Shown here piece by piece: positions 34,964 through 46,962 of a stretch of DNA of 64,000 nt. The position numbers were made by a program, and so were the translations under genes. This DNA comes from Colocasia esculenta (taxonomy: Eukaryota; Streptophyta; Magnoliopsida; Alismatales; Araceae). Under the pieces are notes generated by a model. The model had not been told where the DNA came from, did no database searches, and saw nothing but the letters and a program-made list of their open reading frames with translations. Positions within the stretch are counted from its first letter, which is position 1. Every line of letters starts with the position of its first letter. The stretch covers positions 11,636,049-11,700,048 of the forward strand of contig CM024760.1 in NCBI GenBank assembly GCA_014218235.1. Reading direction: 5' to 3'.

Positions 34964-36188
34964 CCTTTGGAAAAGGGTTATGATAGAGTTAATCTAGGTT
35001 AACCCAGAGTTAGGTCAAAAAGTGATTTGAAAAGCCATAAATTTTAACCCGGTCAAAATGAATTAGATTGGATCTAAACTGGGTTAACCCGAATTACCCT
35101 AACCCACCTCTAGAGGAGGAGTAGAGTTAACCCATTTTAACTCTTTTTTATTACCCTATTGCCCTCACTTTTCATACCCTATTTACATATTTTCTTCCTC
35201 CTTCATTGTACCGTCCACCAACCTTTTTTTCCTCCTTACATCTTTATATGATGATAGCACAAGATATAAAAAAAATGTTGAATATTATATATGATAATAT
35301 CAATATATTGCTACAATTTATTTATAATGTATTTTATATAATCTTAATATGAAGGAAGATAGTAGCACGTAGTATAATAAAAAAGTAATAAAAAATAATA
35401 AAGAGTATAGGATAAAGGTATTAATTATATTATATATGATAATTTCAATATATTGCTATGATTTATTTATAATATATTTTATATAATCTTAATATACATC
35501 TAGATAGCTTAAGGAATATAGTAGCACATAGTATAATAAAAAATAATAGAGGGTATATGATAATAGTATTTTAAAAATAACAATACAAAAGTAAATGAGT
35601 TAGGCACCGTTTGGGACAGAAGTCCCAAAAATAGAATTTTTCAAAAGTTGATTTTTAAAAGTTTCTGACATCTCTCTAGATTGTTATGATGACTTTAAAA
35701 GTTGAAGTCTTTCATTTAGAACAGCCATAACGTACATGGAGATCTTTGAGACATTTTACTATATTACCCCTACTTTTGTGTGAGAAGTTACAGTGGATAA
35801 GAAGTTTTTGGACATTTTAGATGCAAAATCTGCATCAACTCCTCAGAAAGTGGCCTGGAGACCGATTTCCAAAAGATGGAAAGAGAACTTTTGTTCTCTC
35901 CATCTCTCTTTCAGCGCTCAAAGCACTTTCACGCAAACATAGGTGGACTACTTCTATTTGGTAACTATTTGGATTTTGTTAGTGATTTTTCCCTCAAAAT
36001 CGCTGCAATAAGGACTCCCAAACGCTGTCTTAGTCACTTTGACCTTTCAAACCACTAAGATAAAAAATAAGTTAACTTATTTTAATATGTAAGATTAACT
36101 CTTATATTACTAAAACAAATTATACTTTAACCTGATTTAATATTATGTTTGGAGTTAATTTGGATTAACCCAACCCTTTTTCAAAAGG
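34964..36188. mobile_element. Probable TIR element, 1.2 kb, hosting a Tourist-like insert
   Basis: The left end CCTTTGGAAAAGGGTT and the inverted right end CCTTTTGAAAAAGGGTT match, and similarity continues inward through GTTAATC and AACTC motifs. Many GGTTAACCC motifs lie inside the left part. The TSD is unclear. The right end is only about 160 bp from the PPR start codon. Confidence 0.5.
35603..36029. mobile_element. PIF/Harbinger (Tourist-like) MITE, 427 bp
   Basis: TIRs GGCACCGTTTGGGA and, inverted at the right, GACAGCGTTTGGGA match at 12 of 14 positions. The TSD is TTA at 35600-35602 and 36030-36032, the diagnostic target of the superfamily. Confidence 0.82.
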
Positions 36189-36203
36189 CTAGAAGGGCCA
36201 AAA

Positions 36204-36210
36204 GGCCCAA
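36204..36210 (+). promoter_or_regulatory. Site II-type element of the PPR promoter
   Basis: GGCCCAA, the reverse complement of the TTGGGCC (TGGGCY) site II core, about 140 bp upstream of the PPR ATG. Such motifs are common in promoters of plant genes for organelle proteins. A CT-rich leader follows at 36250-36340. Confidence 0.45.
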
Positions 36211-36345
36211 AACCCCAGTTGTTTCTGATATTTTTGCGCGGCTACTGCAGTCCTGCGTCTTCCTCCCTTCCCTCTCCCTCACAACCACTTCCACTTCCAC
36301 TTTATCCCTCCCTCCGCCTGCAACTTCCCCCCCACCTCCTTCGCC

Positions 36346-38880
36346 ATGGTAGATAAGCTCTCCCTCCCCCTCCGGGTCCCCGCCCCCCCTCCATATCGTG
36401 TCTTCCCAGAAACCTCCCACCAGCATCAGCGGCAGCAGGGAGCCGTCTACCCGCCCCCATCCCCTTCTCCCATCGCCCCTCTCCTCCAGGAGCTCCTCCA
36501 CGACCCTCTCCTCCCCAAGGAGCTCGATGCCGCCAATTCGCCTCCGCGGCTGCTTAACCAGAGGAGGAGGCGGCGGCCGGTCCCCTCCTCCCGGAGGCCT
36601 CGGCTCGGGAAGCACCACGATCCCAACAGGGGCAAGCCCTGGACGGTCGACCCCCGCGTCTCCGCCTGCGGCCGCCGCATCCTCCAGTCTCTCCTCGACT
36701 CGCCAGATGTCGGCCCGGCTCGTCTGGATGAGTTACTCGACGGTCTCGAACCGGAAGTGAATCGTCCCGCCGCGGCCACGGCCACCGCCCGGGATGGGCT
36801 GGACTCCCTCTCTGTCGACCTCCTCGGCATCATCGAAGGCCTGGAGTTCCAAAAGAGGTCGGCGGTGGCGCTGGACGTGTTCGATTGGGCACGGCGGAGG
36901 CACGGGGACGCCAGGCTCTTCTCTGCTTGTGGGGGCGGCGGTGGCCCCTTGGCTCCTGTGGTTATCAGTATTCTGGGCAGAGAGGGCCGTATGGCAGACG
37001 CCGCCGCGCTGCTGCGGTCTTTGCAGGAAGAGGGCTGTTCTGTGGACGTGTATACCTACACGTCCCTCATAACAGCCTACGCGAGGAATGGCAAGTATAG
37101 GGAGGCCGTGTCAGTGTTCCAGAAGATGGAGGAGGATGGCTGCAAGCCCACACTCATCACCTACAACATTGTTCTCAATGTCTACGGTAAGCTATGCATG
37201 CCCTGGAATGAGATTATTTCTGTTGTCGATGACATGAAGAAAGACGGCATATTTCCGGATCGATACACATATAACACCCTTATCAGCTGCTGCCGGCGAG
37301 GGTCCCTTCATGAAGAGGCCTTAGAGATCTTCCAGGAGATGAATTCGGTAGGTTTTCATCCTGATAAGGTCACGTACAATGCCCTCTTGGATGTCTATGG
37401 GAAGTCTCGAAGGCACAAGGAAGCAATGGGTGTCTTGCAGGAAATGGAGGTGAATGGTTTTCCTCCAAGTATTGTGTCTTACAATTCATTGATCTATGCG
37501 TTTTCTAAGGATGGGATGTTGGATGAAGCTATGGAGCTAAAGGAGCAGATGAAATCCAGGGGGATAAAACCAGATGTTGTTACCTACACCACACTGTTGT
37601 CGGGCTTTGAAAAGGCTGGGAAAGATGGGCTAGCAATGAAGGTTTTTGAGGAGATGAAGACTGAAGGTTGTAAGGCAAATCTCTGCACCTACAATGCCCT
37701 GATTAAGATGCATGGAAATAGAGGAAAATTTTCAGAAATGATGCTGGTTTTTGAGGAGCTGAGGTCTGGTGGATTTGTTCCTGATATTGTTACTTGGAAC
37801 ACACTTTTGTCCATTTTTGGTCTGAATGGAATGGACAGTGAGGTCTCTGGTGTCTTCAAAGAAATGAAGAAAGCTGGGTTTGTGCCAGAGAGGGATACAT
37901 ACAATACATTGATCAGTGCTTATAGTCGATGTGGCTCATTTGACCAAGCTATGGTGATATACGGGAGGATGATTACTGTTGGTATCTGTCCAGATCTTTC
38001 AACATATAATGCAGTATTAGCTGCATTGGCTCGTGGTGGTCTTTGGGAGCAAGCTGAGAAGATACTCGATGAGATGAAAGACAGATGTTGTAAAGCAAAT
38101 GAGCTTACCTATTCTTCTTTGCTGCATGCTTATGCAAATGGAAAAGAATTGAATCGTATGGGGGCACTTGCAGATGACATATATTCTGGAGTCATTGAAG
38201 CGCACACAGTACTTTTGAAAACACTGGTTTTAGTTTATAGCAAGAGTAACCTTCTAACTGAAACTGAACGTGCATTTTTGGAACTGAGGAAAAGAGGGTC
38301 TTCACCTGACATAATTACTTTGAATGCCATGGTTTCCATTTATGGAAGAAGACAGATGGTCTCTAAAGTGGATGAGATTTTGAGTTTTATGAAGGAAAGT
38401 GGTTTTACTCCTAGTTTAACGACCTACAATAGCTTGATTAATATGTACAGCCGAATGGGGGATCCTGAGAGATCTGAAGAAGTCCTTGGAGAAATCAAGT
38501 CGAAAGGTGGACGACCTGATCTTTTCTCTTATAACACTGTTATATATGCATATGGCAGGGTGGGCCGCATCAAAGATGCCTCTAGGATATTTCAAGAGAT
38601 GAAGGCTTCAGGGCTCAAACCAGATGTTGTGACATATAACACATTTGTAGCAAGTTACACTGCAAATTCTATGTTTGCGGAGGCTGTTGATGTGATATGC
38701 TATATGATAAGAAATGGTTGCAGGCCAAATGAAAACACTTATAACTCAATTGTGGATGGTTATTGTAAGGTGGGGTTGAGAGAGGAGGCAGGCACATTCA
38801 TTCATAACCTTCAGCAGCTTGATCCTTCTATTTCCAAGGAAGATCGAAATAAACTATCTGAAAGATTAGCAAAAGGATAG
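36346..38880 (+). CDS. P-class pentatricopeptide repeat protein (At5g02860-like), 844 aa
   Basis: Intronless PPR gene. The start MVDKLSLPL is preceded by GCC (GCCATGG context), and the N-terminus (MxDKLxLPL) matches my recollection of Arabidopsis At5g02860, which has similar length and closely similar repeats, so this is probably its orthologue. Residues 1 to about 200 are a Pro/Arg-rich N-terminus, possibly an organelle-targeting region. From about residue 200 to the end there are about 18 tandem 35-residue P-type repeats (for example TYNTLISAYSRCGSF). No DYW, E or SMR domain is present. P-class PPRs bind single-stranded RNA base by base and act in organelle RNA stability, splicing or translation; the RNA target is unknown. 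GC content falls along the gene, as in many monocot genes. A transposon nest begins 390 bp after the stop. Confidence 0.96.
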   Translation: MVDKLSLPLRVPAPPPYRVFPETSHQHQRQQGAVYPPPSPSPIAPLLQELLHDPLLPKELDAANSPPRLLNQRRRRRPVPSSRRPRLGKHHDPNRGKPWTVDPRVSACGRRILQSLLDSPDVGPARLDELLDGLEPEVNRPAAATATARDGLDSLSVDLLGIIEGLEFQKRSAVALDVFDWARRRHGDARLFSACGGGGGPLAPVVISILGREGRMADAAALLRSLQEEGCSVDVYTYTSLITAYARNGKYREAVSVFQKMEEDGCKPTLITYNIVLNVYGKLCMPWNEIISVVDDMKKDGIFPDRYTYNTLISCCRRGSLHEEALEIFQEMNSVGFHPDKVTYNALLDVYGKSRRHKEAMGVLQEMEVNGFPPSIVSYNSLIYAFSKDGMLDEAMELKEQMKSRGIKPDVVTYTTLLSGFEKAGKDGLAMKVFEEMKTEGCKANLCTYNALIKMHGNRGKFSEMMLVFEELRSGGFVPDIVTWNTLLSIFGLNGMDSEVSGVFKEMKKAGFVPERDTYNTLISAYSRCGSFDQAMVIYGRMITVGICPDLSTYNAVLAALARGGLWEQAEKILDEMKDRCCKANELTYSSLLHAYANGKELNRMGALADDIYSGVIEAHTVLLKTLVLVYSKSNLLTETERAFLELRKRGSSPDIITLNAMVSIYGRRQMVSKVDEILSFMKESGFTPSLTTYNSLINMYSRMGDPERSEEVLGEIKSKGGRPDLFSYNTVIYAYGRVGRIKDASRIFQEMKASGLKPDVVTYNTFVASYTANSMFAEAVDVICYMIRNGCRPNENTYNSIVDGYCKVGLREEAGTFIHNLQQLDPSISKEDRNKLSERLAKG

Positions 38881-39179
38881 CTCTCCTCATCTCCTGCGGG
38901 TGGCAAGTTAGACTATGTTCTATTCAACTCCTGTATGTATACAGCTCCTGGTTCCTGCTATTTGCACCTGTAAAGTCTATTGTTTGATCTCTGATATTGG
39001 CTTCCACGGGTACTGCTACACTGTTCTGGTGAGAATTCAATAGGAGTTGGCGGAGGCTTAGCCTCATTGAGTTTTATTGTCATTGACTATGTAAATGACC
39101 ACTGTATAGTTTAAGAGGGAATGCAACCTCTTGCATCTCCAAGCTACCTGTTGAAAGGGGAAGAAAAACAACCAAAATC

Positions 39180-39185
39180 AATAAA
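39180..39185 (+). terminator. Candidate poly(A) signal of the PPR gene
   Basis: AATAAA lies 300 bp after the stop codon and 85 bp before the retroelement target site. Other plant-type signals may be used. Confidence 0.4.
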
Positions 39186-39417
39186 AAGCAGCATGAGTAG
39201 GAAATATTGAAAGCTCCATTGAGATGTGTCACATCAACTTAGAGAAGTGATATAGCATGTTTCAAGTTGTGATCTGGGAGGATCTAATTAGACTCACTCC
39301 CATGCATGGACCGAGTCCTATACATGGGTGTGTGGTGGTGAAGGGAGGGTTATTCCCTATCACCCATTATTTATTTTATTTTATTATTTCTCCCTCCTAT
39401 TTTTGTAATGTCAAGAC

Positions 39418-39847
39418 TGGTGCGGACACCCGAGGACTTGCTCGTTTTGACCCGTCGCGGGTTTACCGGCGTCGTCGTGCGGAGCTGATGTCACTTTGGT
39501 TGGACGACGTCGTTCTACAGGACTTTTGAGGCCTTAGTATATTTTATGGCAGGCCGAGATATTTTGTACGGCCCATTTAGGTGCCATTTAGCATTTTTCT
39601 GTTTTTATGTATTTTTTTGGCTTTTATTGAATATTTTGAGGAAATGGGCATTTTGGTAAAGTTGTAAGCCTATCCCCTCCTATATGTATCCACCTGTCTC
39701 CTTACGGATGGAGAGGATGGAAAAGATTTGAAAGATAGCAGAAAGGAAGTATTTGGCAGTGCCAGTCCCCTGTCTCCTTCCCCCTCCTTCTCGCCTCTTC
39801 CCTTCTTCCTCTTCCTTCCCTTCCTCCCCGGTCATCGTCCCTCATCA
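39418..39847 (+). repeat. 5' LTR of the chromodomain element (430 bp)
   Basis: Matches 46963-47303 plus 48196-48283 with, by eye, about 5% differences. The 3' half is a CT-rich tract. Confidence 0.92.
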
Positions 39848-39850
39848 TCT

Positions 39851-39862
39851 TGGTATCAGAGC
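39851..39862 (+). promoter_or_regulatory. Primer-binding site of the chromodomain element
   Basis: TGGTATCAGAGC, three bases after the 5' LTR. Confidence 0.9.
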
Positions 39863-41523
39863 AACCTTCGATCCCTTTTCTGTCTTCCCCGATCATCTCT
39901 TCCTCACCCTGTTCGGCTGTGCCTCTCTCTCTGCGGGAGAAGACACCCCAGTCCGTGCTGCTTCTTCCTCCCCGCGACTCTCTCCCTCACTCCTGCGTTT
40001 CTCTCCCCCTACCGCGGTCTCTTCCCCATCGCCGGAAACCGCCCCTGTGCAGAACCCCTTCGCCGGAGGCCCCCCTGTGCAGACCTCCACCCCGCCAGCG
40101 CACAGCCGTCCCCCCGCGGCGCTCTCTCTCTTTCCCACGCCTTACCACTCCCTCCCTCTCCATCGTGACACCCCCCTTCTCGCGTCTGTTCTCTCTCTTC
40201 CCATTTTCTCTCTCTCCCGGAACCACTCTCTCCCTCTCTCTCACCTGCGCGCGCAACCCCCCTGCATGACGACGCCACCGCCGGGTCGCACCGGTCACCT
40301 GCGCATCCGGCCCCCGCCCCCGTTGCCCTCCCCTGCTCGCGACGCCACCCCGGGCCGCGCCGGCCCCTCCACACCCCCCACGTAGAGCTAGAGGCCGAAG
40401 AGAAATAAGAAGGGTAAAGAAGAGGAGCCGCCGGCGCTAGCTCCGTCCGCCATCGCCGGCAGCCGCCGCGAGCGTCGGCCGCCAGCCCCGCCCGCGCCAG
40501 CCACCACTGTCCACAGCCGCGCAGCCTCCCCCGCGACCCTCCCTCTCCCCTCCTTCCCCTGCCTTTTCTCTGCGCGACGCGGGGAGGGGAATAAAAAGGG
40601 GGAGGACTGCGAACCGGGCCAAACCGGTTTGGCCCGGTCCGCCACTGTAGCCGGCCCGCTACAGTGCCGGCGGTGCACCAGGAGGCTTTATCGCACTGCC
40701 AATGTGGAGGGCTCGTTCGAGCTCGGTTTGACGAGCCGTTCGCGTCGTTGCGGTCGTCCCGGCGGGCCCTATTAACATGGGGCTCATTGACTACTGCTGG
40801 AGCCCGGATGAATCTGCACGAGGTCGGAATTGACGACGACACGACCCGCTTGTACTTGTACGCACCGGTGTTCCCACACGAGTTCAGCCAGCCTGGACGT
40901 CCTCGGACCCCTCCACATCAGTGCCTGAGACGGCCTGCTGTCTCGCCCCAGCGTGGACGTAGCTAGGAGCCGGTGGCCTCCCATTTTGCCGCCTTGACGT
41001 TGACGCCGATCGATGCCAGCGGACGCCCTTCTACTTCATCACCCCACGTCTCCGGTGCGGATCCCCGCTCTTCAGCGGGTCAGTGAGTGCTGCTAGCTCT
41101 TCTTCCCTAAATTTTTGCTTTCTAATATATGGTTAAATGTGTTCTCGTGCTTTTATGAGTTAGGACTACCTAGCCCGTTATAAAAATTCATGACAATCAC
41201 TGTTGTTTGAGAGTCGTGCGAACTTACCTGTAGCTCTAAATTGAGACATTTGAATGTGATTTCGTGGCTTTAGACTCTTGGTAGTCTTCTTTACCGTTCG
41301 CCTGTTTCGTCTCGATACTGAGAGGGACAACTCCCATAGCTTAGTTTCTTGTTCTTTAATGTAATTATTCTCATGAAACTATTGTGAATGCCTAAATGAC
41401 GCTTCAGTAGTCGCTCATTTGCTGATTTTCGATCTTATGCATACATGTTAGAGTTGTTGAGTCGGTCCCATCTTGCATCAGTTTGCACACACTGCCACTT
41501 GTTAGAGGGTCATTGCTTTTAGT
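39863..41523 (+). other. Long leader of the chromodomain element
   Basis: About 1.66 kb between the PBS and gag: CT- and GC-rich to about 40980, then AT-richer. Its open frames are low-complexity Pro/Ser/Arg and I do not take them for genes. Confidence 0.6.
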
Positions 41524-44500
41524 TTGCGTCATGCCTTAGCTGTGAGTCCTGTTTGCATGCCCACCCGTAGCGGTGCTGAGTACCACATCTCGGCACCAAT
41601 GTCGGAGTCTCGGGCAGATGCTCATGTGGATCCCAGGGTGATGGAGAGGCTCAACCAACTTTTTCTTTGCATAGATCAGATGGAGCATCGAGTCGAGGAT
41701 CGGTTTACTGAGTCAGAACGTACAGTCCAAGGGATGGCTAACCGCCTTGCTGTTTTGGAGAGATCGCCTGCACCTCCCCCTGTTCCAGTTCAGCCCCCAG
41801 CCCCTAGAGATTCCCCTAGGGCGGATCATGTTGTTGATCGGCTAAAGGACGACCATGGATACGATTCCGTTGGCGAGGTTGAGGGTGTCTATAGGCCTGC
41901 TGCTCGCACTCATGGGAGATTTGACAGGCAGTTAGACCATGAGTGGGATGGGGATCGGCGTCATCGTCGCTATCCTTTAGGTCAGGGTGAGCGAGTTGAT
42001 CGCGACGACCGAGCTGATTGGGAGATTGACCAGGGTAGGCGCCGACACCCTAGGGGTTGAGGTGATCCCACATTAGGTCAGAGGAGATTTAGGTGTCGGG
42101 AGGACCGTGAGGACTATGATGAATGGAGGCCCCATCGTTTTCAAGAAGATCAAGATGACAGGCGGATTGTTCGTGCTGACGCTTCCACCTTCGACGGGTC
42201 CTTGGATCCGAGAGTTTATCTCGATTGGGAAGCCAACATGAACCGTTATTTTGACTGGATGGGAATGTCTGACGCCCGGCTCGCACGCTTTGCCATGATG
42301 AAGTTGATAGGCCAAGCGCAGACTTATTGGCTGAATGTTGAGGCTCTTCTTGAGCAACGTAGGCTGGAGCCCATTGAGTCGTGGGAAGACATGAAAGTCA
42401 TGCTTCGTGAGAAATATCTTCCTTCGACTTACCGACATCGCCTCATTGATCGCTGGCAGAACCTCACACAAGGAAACTGATCTGTTTCGGATTACATTGT
42501 TGAGTTTGATGAATATTTATTGAGGTGTGGGGCCCGTGAGGAGAGTGCGCTGACTCTGTCTCGATTCAGGAAAGGTCTCCGTCTTGTGTACCAACAAGAG
42601 TTGTTCCGCCAGCATGTGACGACCATCGAGCATGCTTATCAGGTCGTGCGCGAGGTGGAGCAATTCGAGCCGAGGTCAGGGTCACCCCCACAGACTAGAC
42701 CTGCCTACCAGCGCCCGATGGATCAACGTGTCGTTTCTGGGCTGCCCCCAAAGGGTCCCACCCCTCGACCTTTGGACCCCCCGCGTCATGACCCGTCGAT
42801 TAGGCCCCGACCACCACCTCAGAGGGACCCCGTCCCCGCTTTGCCTGCTCCTCATGACCGTTCATTGTTGGGCGCTCCCCCTATTAGGTGGGAGGATAGA
42901 GGGAAAGCCCCAGCTGTGGGTGAGTCCTCTCGTGGCAGTGGGTCCCGGGATCGCTGTTTCAAATGCCAAGGGATCGGTCACTTTGCTTCCCAGTGCCCGT
43001 CTAGGGCCCTGACTATAGAGGGTGCTCATCCTGAGCTAAGACCTGAGGAGGCCACCCCTGCGGTACATCATATGAGCTATGAGGCAGGAGATGACCTGGC
43101 TGTAGAGTTTCATGCTGATGGAGAGCATACTGAGTACGCTTAGATCGAGCATTCCCCTACAGGCCATGTGGAGGAGCTTGTCGATGAGGGTAGGCTTGGA
43201 GTTGTCAGGTGTATTTTAGCTCAGCCTGTAGAGTGTGAGGATTGGCGTCGCACTTCCATTTTTCACACCTATATTCGCCATGATGGAAAGGTGTGCAAAG
43301 TGATCATTGATAGTGGAAGCTGCATTAACGCCATTTTTTCTCAAGCTGTCGCCCATCTTGGGTTGTCTTTGGTTGACCACCCTCGCCCATATCGTGTTTC
43401 ATGGGTGGATTCTACTTCCATTCCGATTCGGACGATGTGCCACGTTCCGATCTCTTTTCCCCCATACTCTGGGAGGGTTTGGTGTGATGTCTTACCCATG
43501 GAGGTCGGGAGCATTATCTTGGGAAGGCCGTGGCTATATGACATGGATGCGACCCTCTACGGCCAATCCAATGTATGCGAGTTTTTCCACGGCGGCCCCC
43601 TTATCACTTTGCAGCCTTCTCGGCCTACGATTTTGGCCTCTCATAGATCAGCCCGGGGCTGTGCCCCCACCACTCCTGTGCCTCCTGTGCCCACTACCCA
43701 TGGGCCCTCTACTTCCCCGACCCCTGTCCCTTCCCCAGCTCATCTCGGAGGCCTTCCACCTTTGGCTGGCACGAAGCCCAAGAGCACTCCTGTTAGCTCT
43801 AGCCCCAGTCAGCGACAGGTTAGGCCCCCTTCGGCTAGCTCCACCCTTTCTGCTAGCCCCACCCCTACAGGGAGCACGAACACTATCACTGTCTCTATCC
43901 TTGGTGCACCACCTCCTGTGACCCTGCAGTTGATTAGTGCTCATGACCTTCATCAGGAGCTCGAGGAGTTGGAGTGCCTCTATGTTTTGATGGTGAGACC
44001 TGTTGAGGGCGATGTTTTGAGTGACACCCCCCCTGAGTTAGCCTCCCTCTTAGAGGAGTTCCAAGATGTATTCCCTGATGATCTCCCAGACGGATTACCA
44101 CCTATGCGTGACATCCAACACGCCATTGATTTGGTTCCGGGATCCACGTTGCCCAACTTGCCCCACTTCCGTATGAGTCCAGCTGAGTTTGCGGAGCTTC
44201 GGAGGCAAGTTGAGGAGCTCCTGAGGAGAGGTTTCATTCGTGAGAGCTTGAGCCCATGTGCTGTCCCTGCATTATTAGCTCCGAAGAAAGATGACTCTTG
44301 GAGGATGTGTGTTGATAGTAGAGCCATCAACCGCATCATGGTGAAATACCGTTTTCCCATTCCCCATCTGGACGACATGTTAGACATGATGGCGGGAGCC
44401 ACAGTATTTTCAAAGATAGATCTTAAGAGTGGTTATCAGCAGGTTCGGGTCCGACCTGAAGATGAATGGAAGACGGCCTTCAAGACTAAGGACGGACTTT

Positions 44501-46962
44501 ATGAGTGGTTGGTCATGCCTTTTGGGCTATCCAACGCCTCTAGCACTTTCATGCGGCTCATGACCCAGGTGTTGAGGCCATTTATGGGGATATTTTTGGT
44601 CGTGTACTTTGATGGCATCCTCATCTTTAGCCGCTCCCAGGATGACCATTTGGACCACCTTCGTCAGGTATGCCTAGTCTTGCGCCGAGAAAGCTTGTTT
44701 GGGAACCTTAAGAAGTGTGTTTTCTTGACTGATTGAGTTATCTTCTTGGGGTTCATAGTGTCTCGTGATGGCGTCTCTGCTGATCTTGAGAAGGTCAGGG
44801 CGATCGTCGAGTGGCCTGAGCCCCAGTCTGTCCACGACGTGCGTAGTTTCCATGGATTGGCCACTTTTTATCGTCGATTTATTCGAGGATTCAGCACCAT
44901 CATGGCCCCGATCACAGGCTGGATTCGGAAGGAAACTTTTGTGTGGACTAAGGCCGCCGCCTCAGCCTTTCGTGACATCAAGACACTCATGACTCAGGCG
45001 CCAGTTCTTCGATTGCTAGACTTTTCGAGGGTGTTTGAGGTCTCCTGTGATGCCTCTGGTGTCGGTATAGGTGGGGTCTTGAATCAGGAGGGCCACCCCA
45101 TCGCATACTTCAGTGAGAAATTGAATGATGCCAAGCTGAAGTACTCCACTTATGATAAGGAATTCTATGCGGTAGTGTAGGCTTTGAGGTATTGGAGACA
45201 TTATTTACTATCGCAGGAGTTTGTCCTTTACTCAGACCACGAGGCCCTCAGGTTTCTCCACGCCCAGAAGAAGCTAAACCCTAGACACAGTTGTTGGGTT
45301 GAGTTTCTTCAGGCCTACACATTCGTCCTTAAACATAAGGCGGGTGTGGAGAACCGAGTGGCGGACGCGTTGAGTCGACGTACCTTTCTTTTATCCTTCG
45401 TCGGTGCAGAAGTCATGGGTTTCGAGAGGCTTCGTGATGAGTATTTGGGTTGTCCTGACTTTGGTGTGATCCACACTGCCCTTCAATCTGGTCCCTCCCG
45501 AGAGCACCCCGATTATATCCTTCAGGAGGGCTATCTTTTCCGTGGAGTTAGGTTGTGCATTTCGCGAACCTCTGTTCACGACTTTTTGATTTGGGAGCTC
45601 CATGCTGGGGGTCTTGCTGGCCACTTTGGCCGGAACAAGACCATTGAGTTAGTCGAGCACCGCTTCTTTTGGCCTAGCTTGAAGCACGATGTGGCTCGTA
45701 TTGTTGCTCATTGCCGCACATATGCTATGGCGAAGCAAAGGAAGCAGAATACGGGCCTGTGTACTCCCCTTCCGGTGCCTGATCGTCCGTGGCAGGATGT
45801 TAGTATGGATTTTGTTTTGGGATTGCCACGGACCATCCGCCGGCACGATTCCATCTTAGTGGTTGTTGACAGGTTTTCCAAAATGGCTCATTTTATCCCC
45901 TGTTCAAAGACCTCTGATGTGTCTCGCGTAGCTCATATTTTCCTTGAGGGCATTGTGCGTTTGCATGGGCTACCGAAGACCATAGTCTCAGACAGGGATG
46001 TACGATTTGTCAGCTATTTTTGGAAAACTTTGTGGCATCTGATGTGTACGAAGCTCAAGTTCTCCACAGCTTATCATCTCCAGACCGATGGGCAGACCGA
46101 GGTAGTTAATAGGAGTTTGGGTGATTTATTGCGTTATCTAGTTGGGAAGCATGAGCGTAGTTGGGACCAGGTCTTGCCACATGCTGAGTTTGCATATAAT
46201 AATTCGGTCAATAGGTCTACTGGCATGAGCCCATTTGAGATTGTCACCGGCTATAGGCCTAGGGGACTCATAGACCTTGTTCCTTTACCCATTTCTGCAC
46301 GGGTGTCTAAGTCTGCACAGTCTTTGGCCGAGCATATTAGGAGTCTGCATGATAGCATTCGTCGTCAAATCGAAATTAGCAATGAGCACTACAAGAAAGC
46401 GGTAGATGCACATAGGCGGCCACAGGAATTCCATGAGGGTGATTACGTTATGATCAGGGTTAGACTTGAACGGCTTTCTTCGGGAGTCGTGAAGAAACTG
46501 CAAGCTCGAGGAGTTGGGCCCTTTAAAGTGTTAAAGTGAATTGGGTCGAACGCGTATGTTGTTGACTTACCACCAGACTATGACTTCAGTTCTACATTTA
46601 ATGTCTCGGATTTGGTAGTATATCGGGACCCAGCAGTGATACCCAGTGAGCCTTTCGAGCCTTTCTCCCCTCTTGTGAGTGACCCTACACCAGAGTGTCC
46701 ACTTCTGGCCCCGAGTACAACACGGTGAGAGTACATTGATCATATACTAGATGAGCAGATTGTGACAGCCAGGGACGAAGCTTTTCAGCGCTACCTGATC
46801 CGTTGGAGAGGGCGGCCACCGACCGAGGACACCTAGGTTACCCGAGAGGAGTTGCAGCGGCTTGACCCAGACTTGTGGGAGAGATACCAGCTTGTAGGAG
46901 AGATACTAGAGTGGATAGGACCCTTACTCGACAGGGTCGAGTTCCTCCCAGCCAGGGGGAAT
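41524..46962 (+). pseudogene. Gag-pol of the chromodomain element, eight in-frame stops
   Basis: One frame from ATG 41524 encodes: gag (capsid about 42150-42640); zinc knuckle CFKCQGIGHFASQC (42955-42996); protease with IIDSGS (about 43303); RT (about 44150-44740), whose FDD box reads YFDG at 44605-44616; RNase H (from about 45040); integrase with HFGRNKT and a zinc finger in which the second Cys of the CxxC is Tyr (about 45712-45723); an integrase core with DRPWQDVSMDF and QTDGQTE; and a chromodomain (about 46729-46880) that reads on into the LTR. Stops are TGA 42058, TGA 42478, TAG 43141, TGA 44734, TAG 45178, TGA 46537, TGA 46726 and TAG 46834. There is no frameshift. With RT and integrase residues also lost, the copy is inactive. 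Confidence 0.92.

Noticed and set aside
39728..40842. Pro/Ser- or Arg-rich ORFs on both strands
   Set aside because: Low-complexity leader of the chromodomain element; frames overlap freely and none has a domain.
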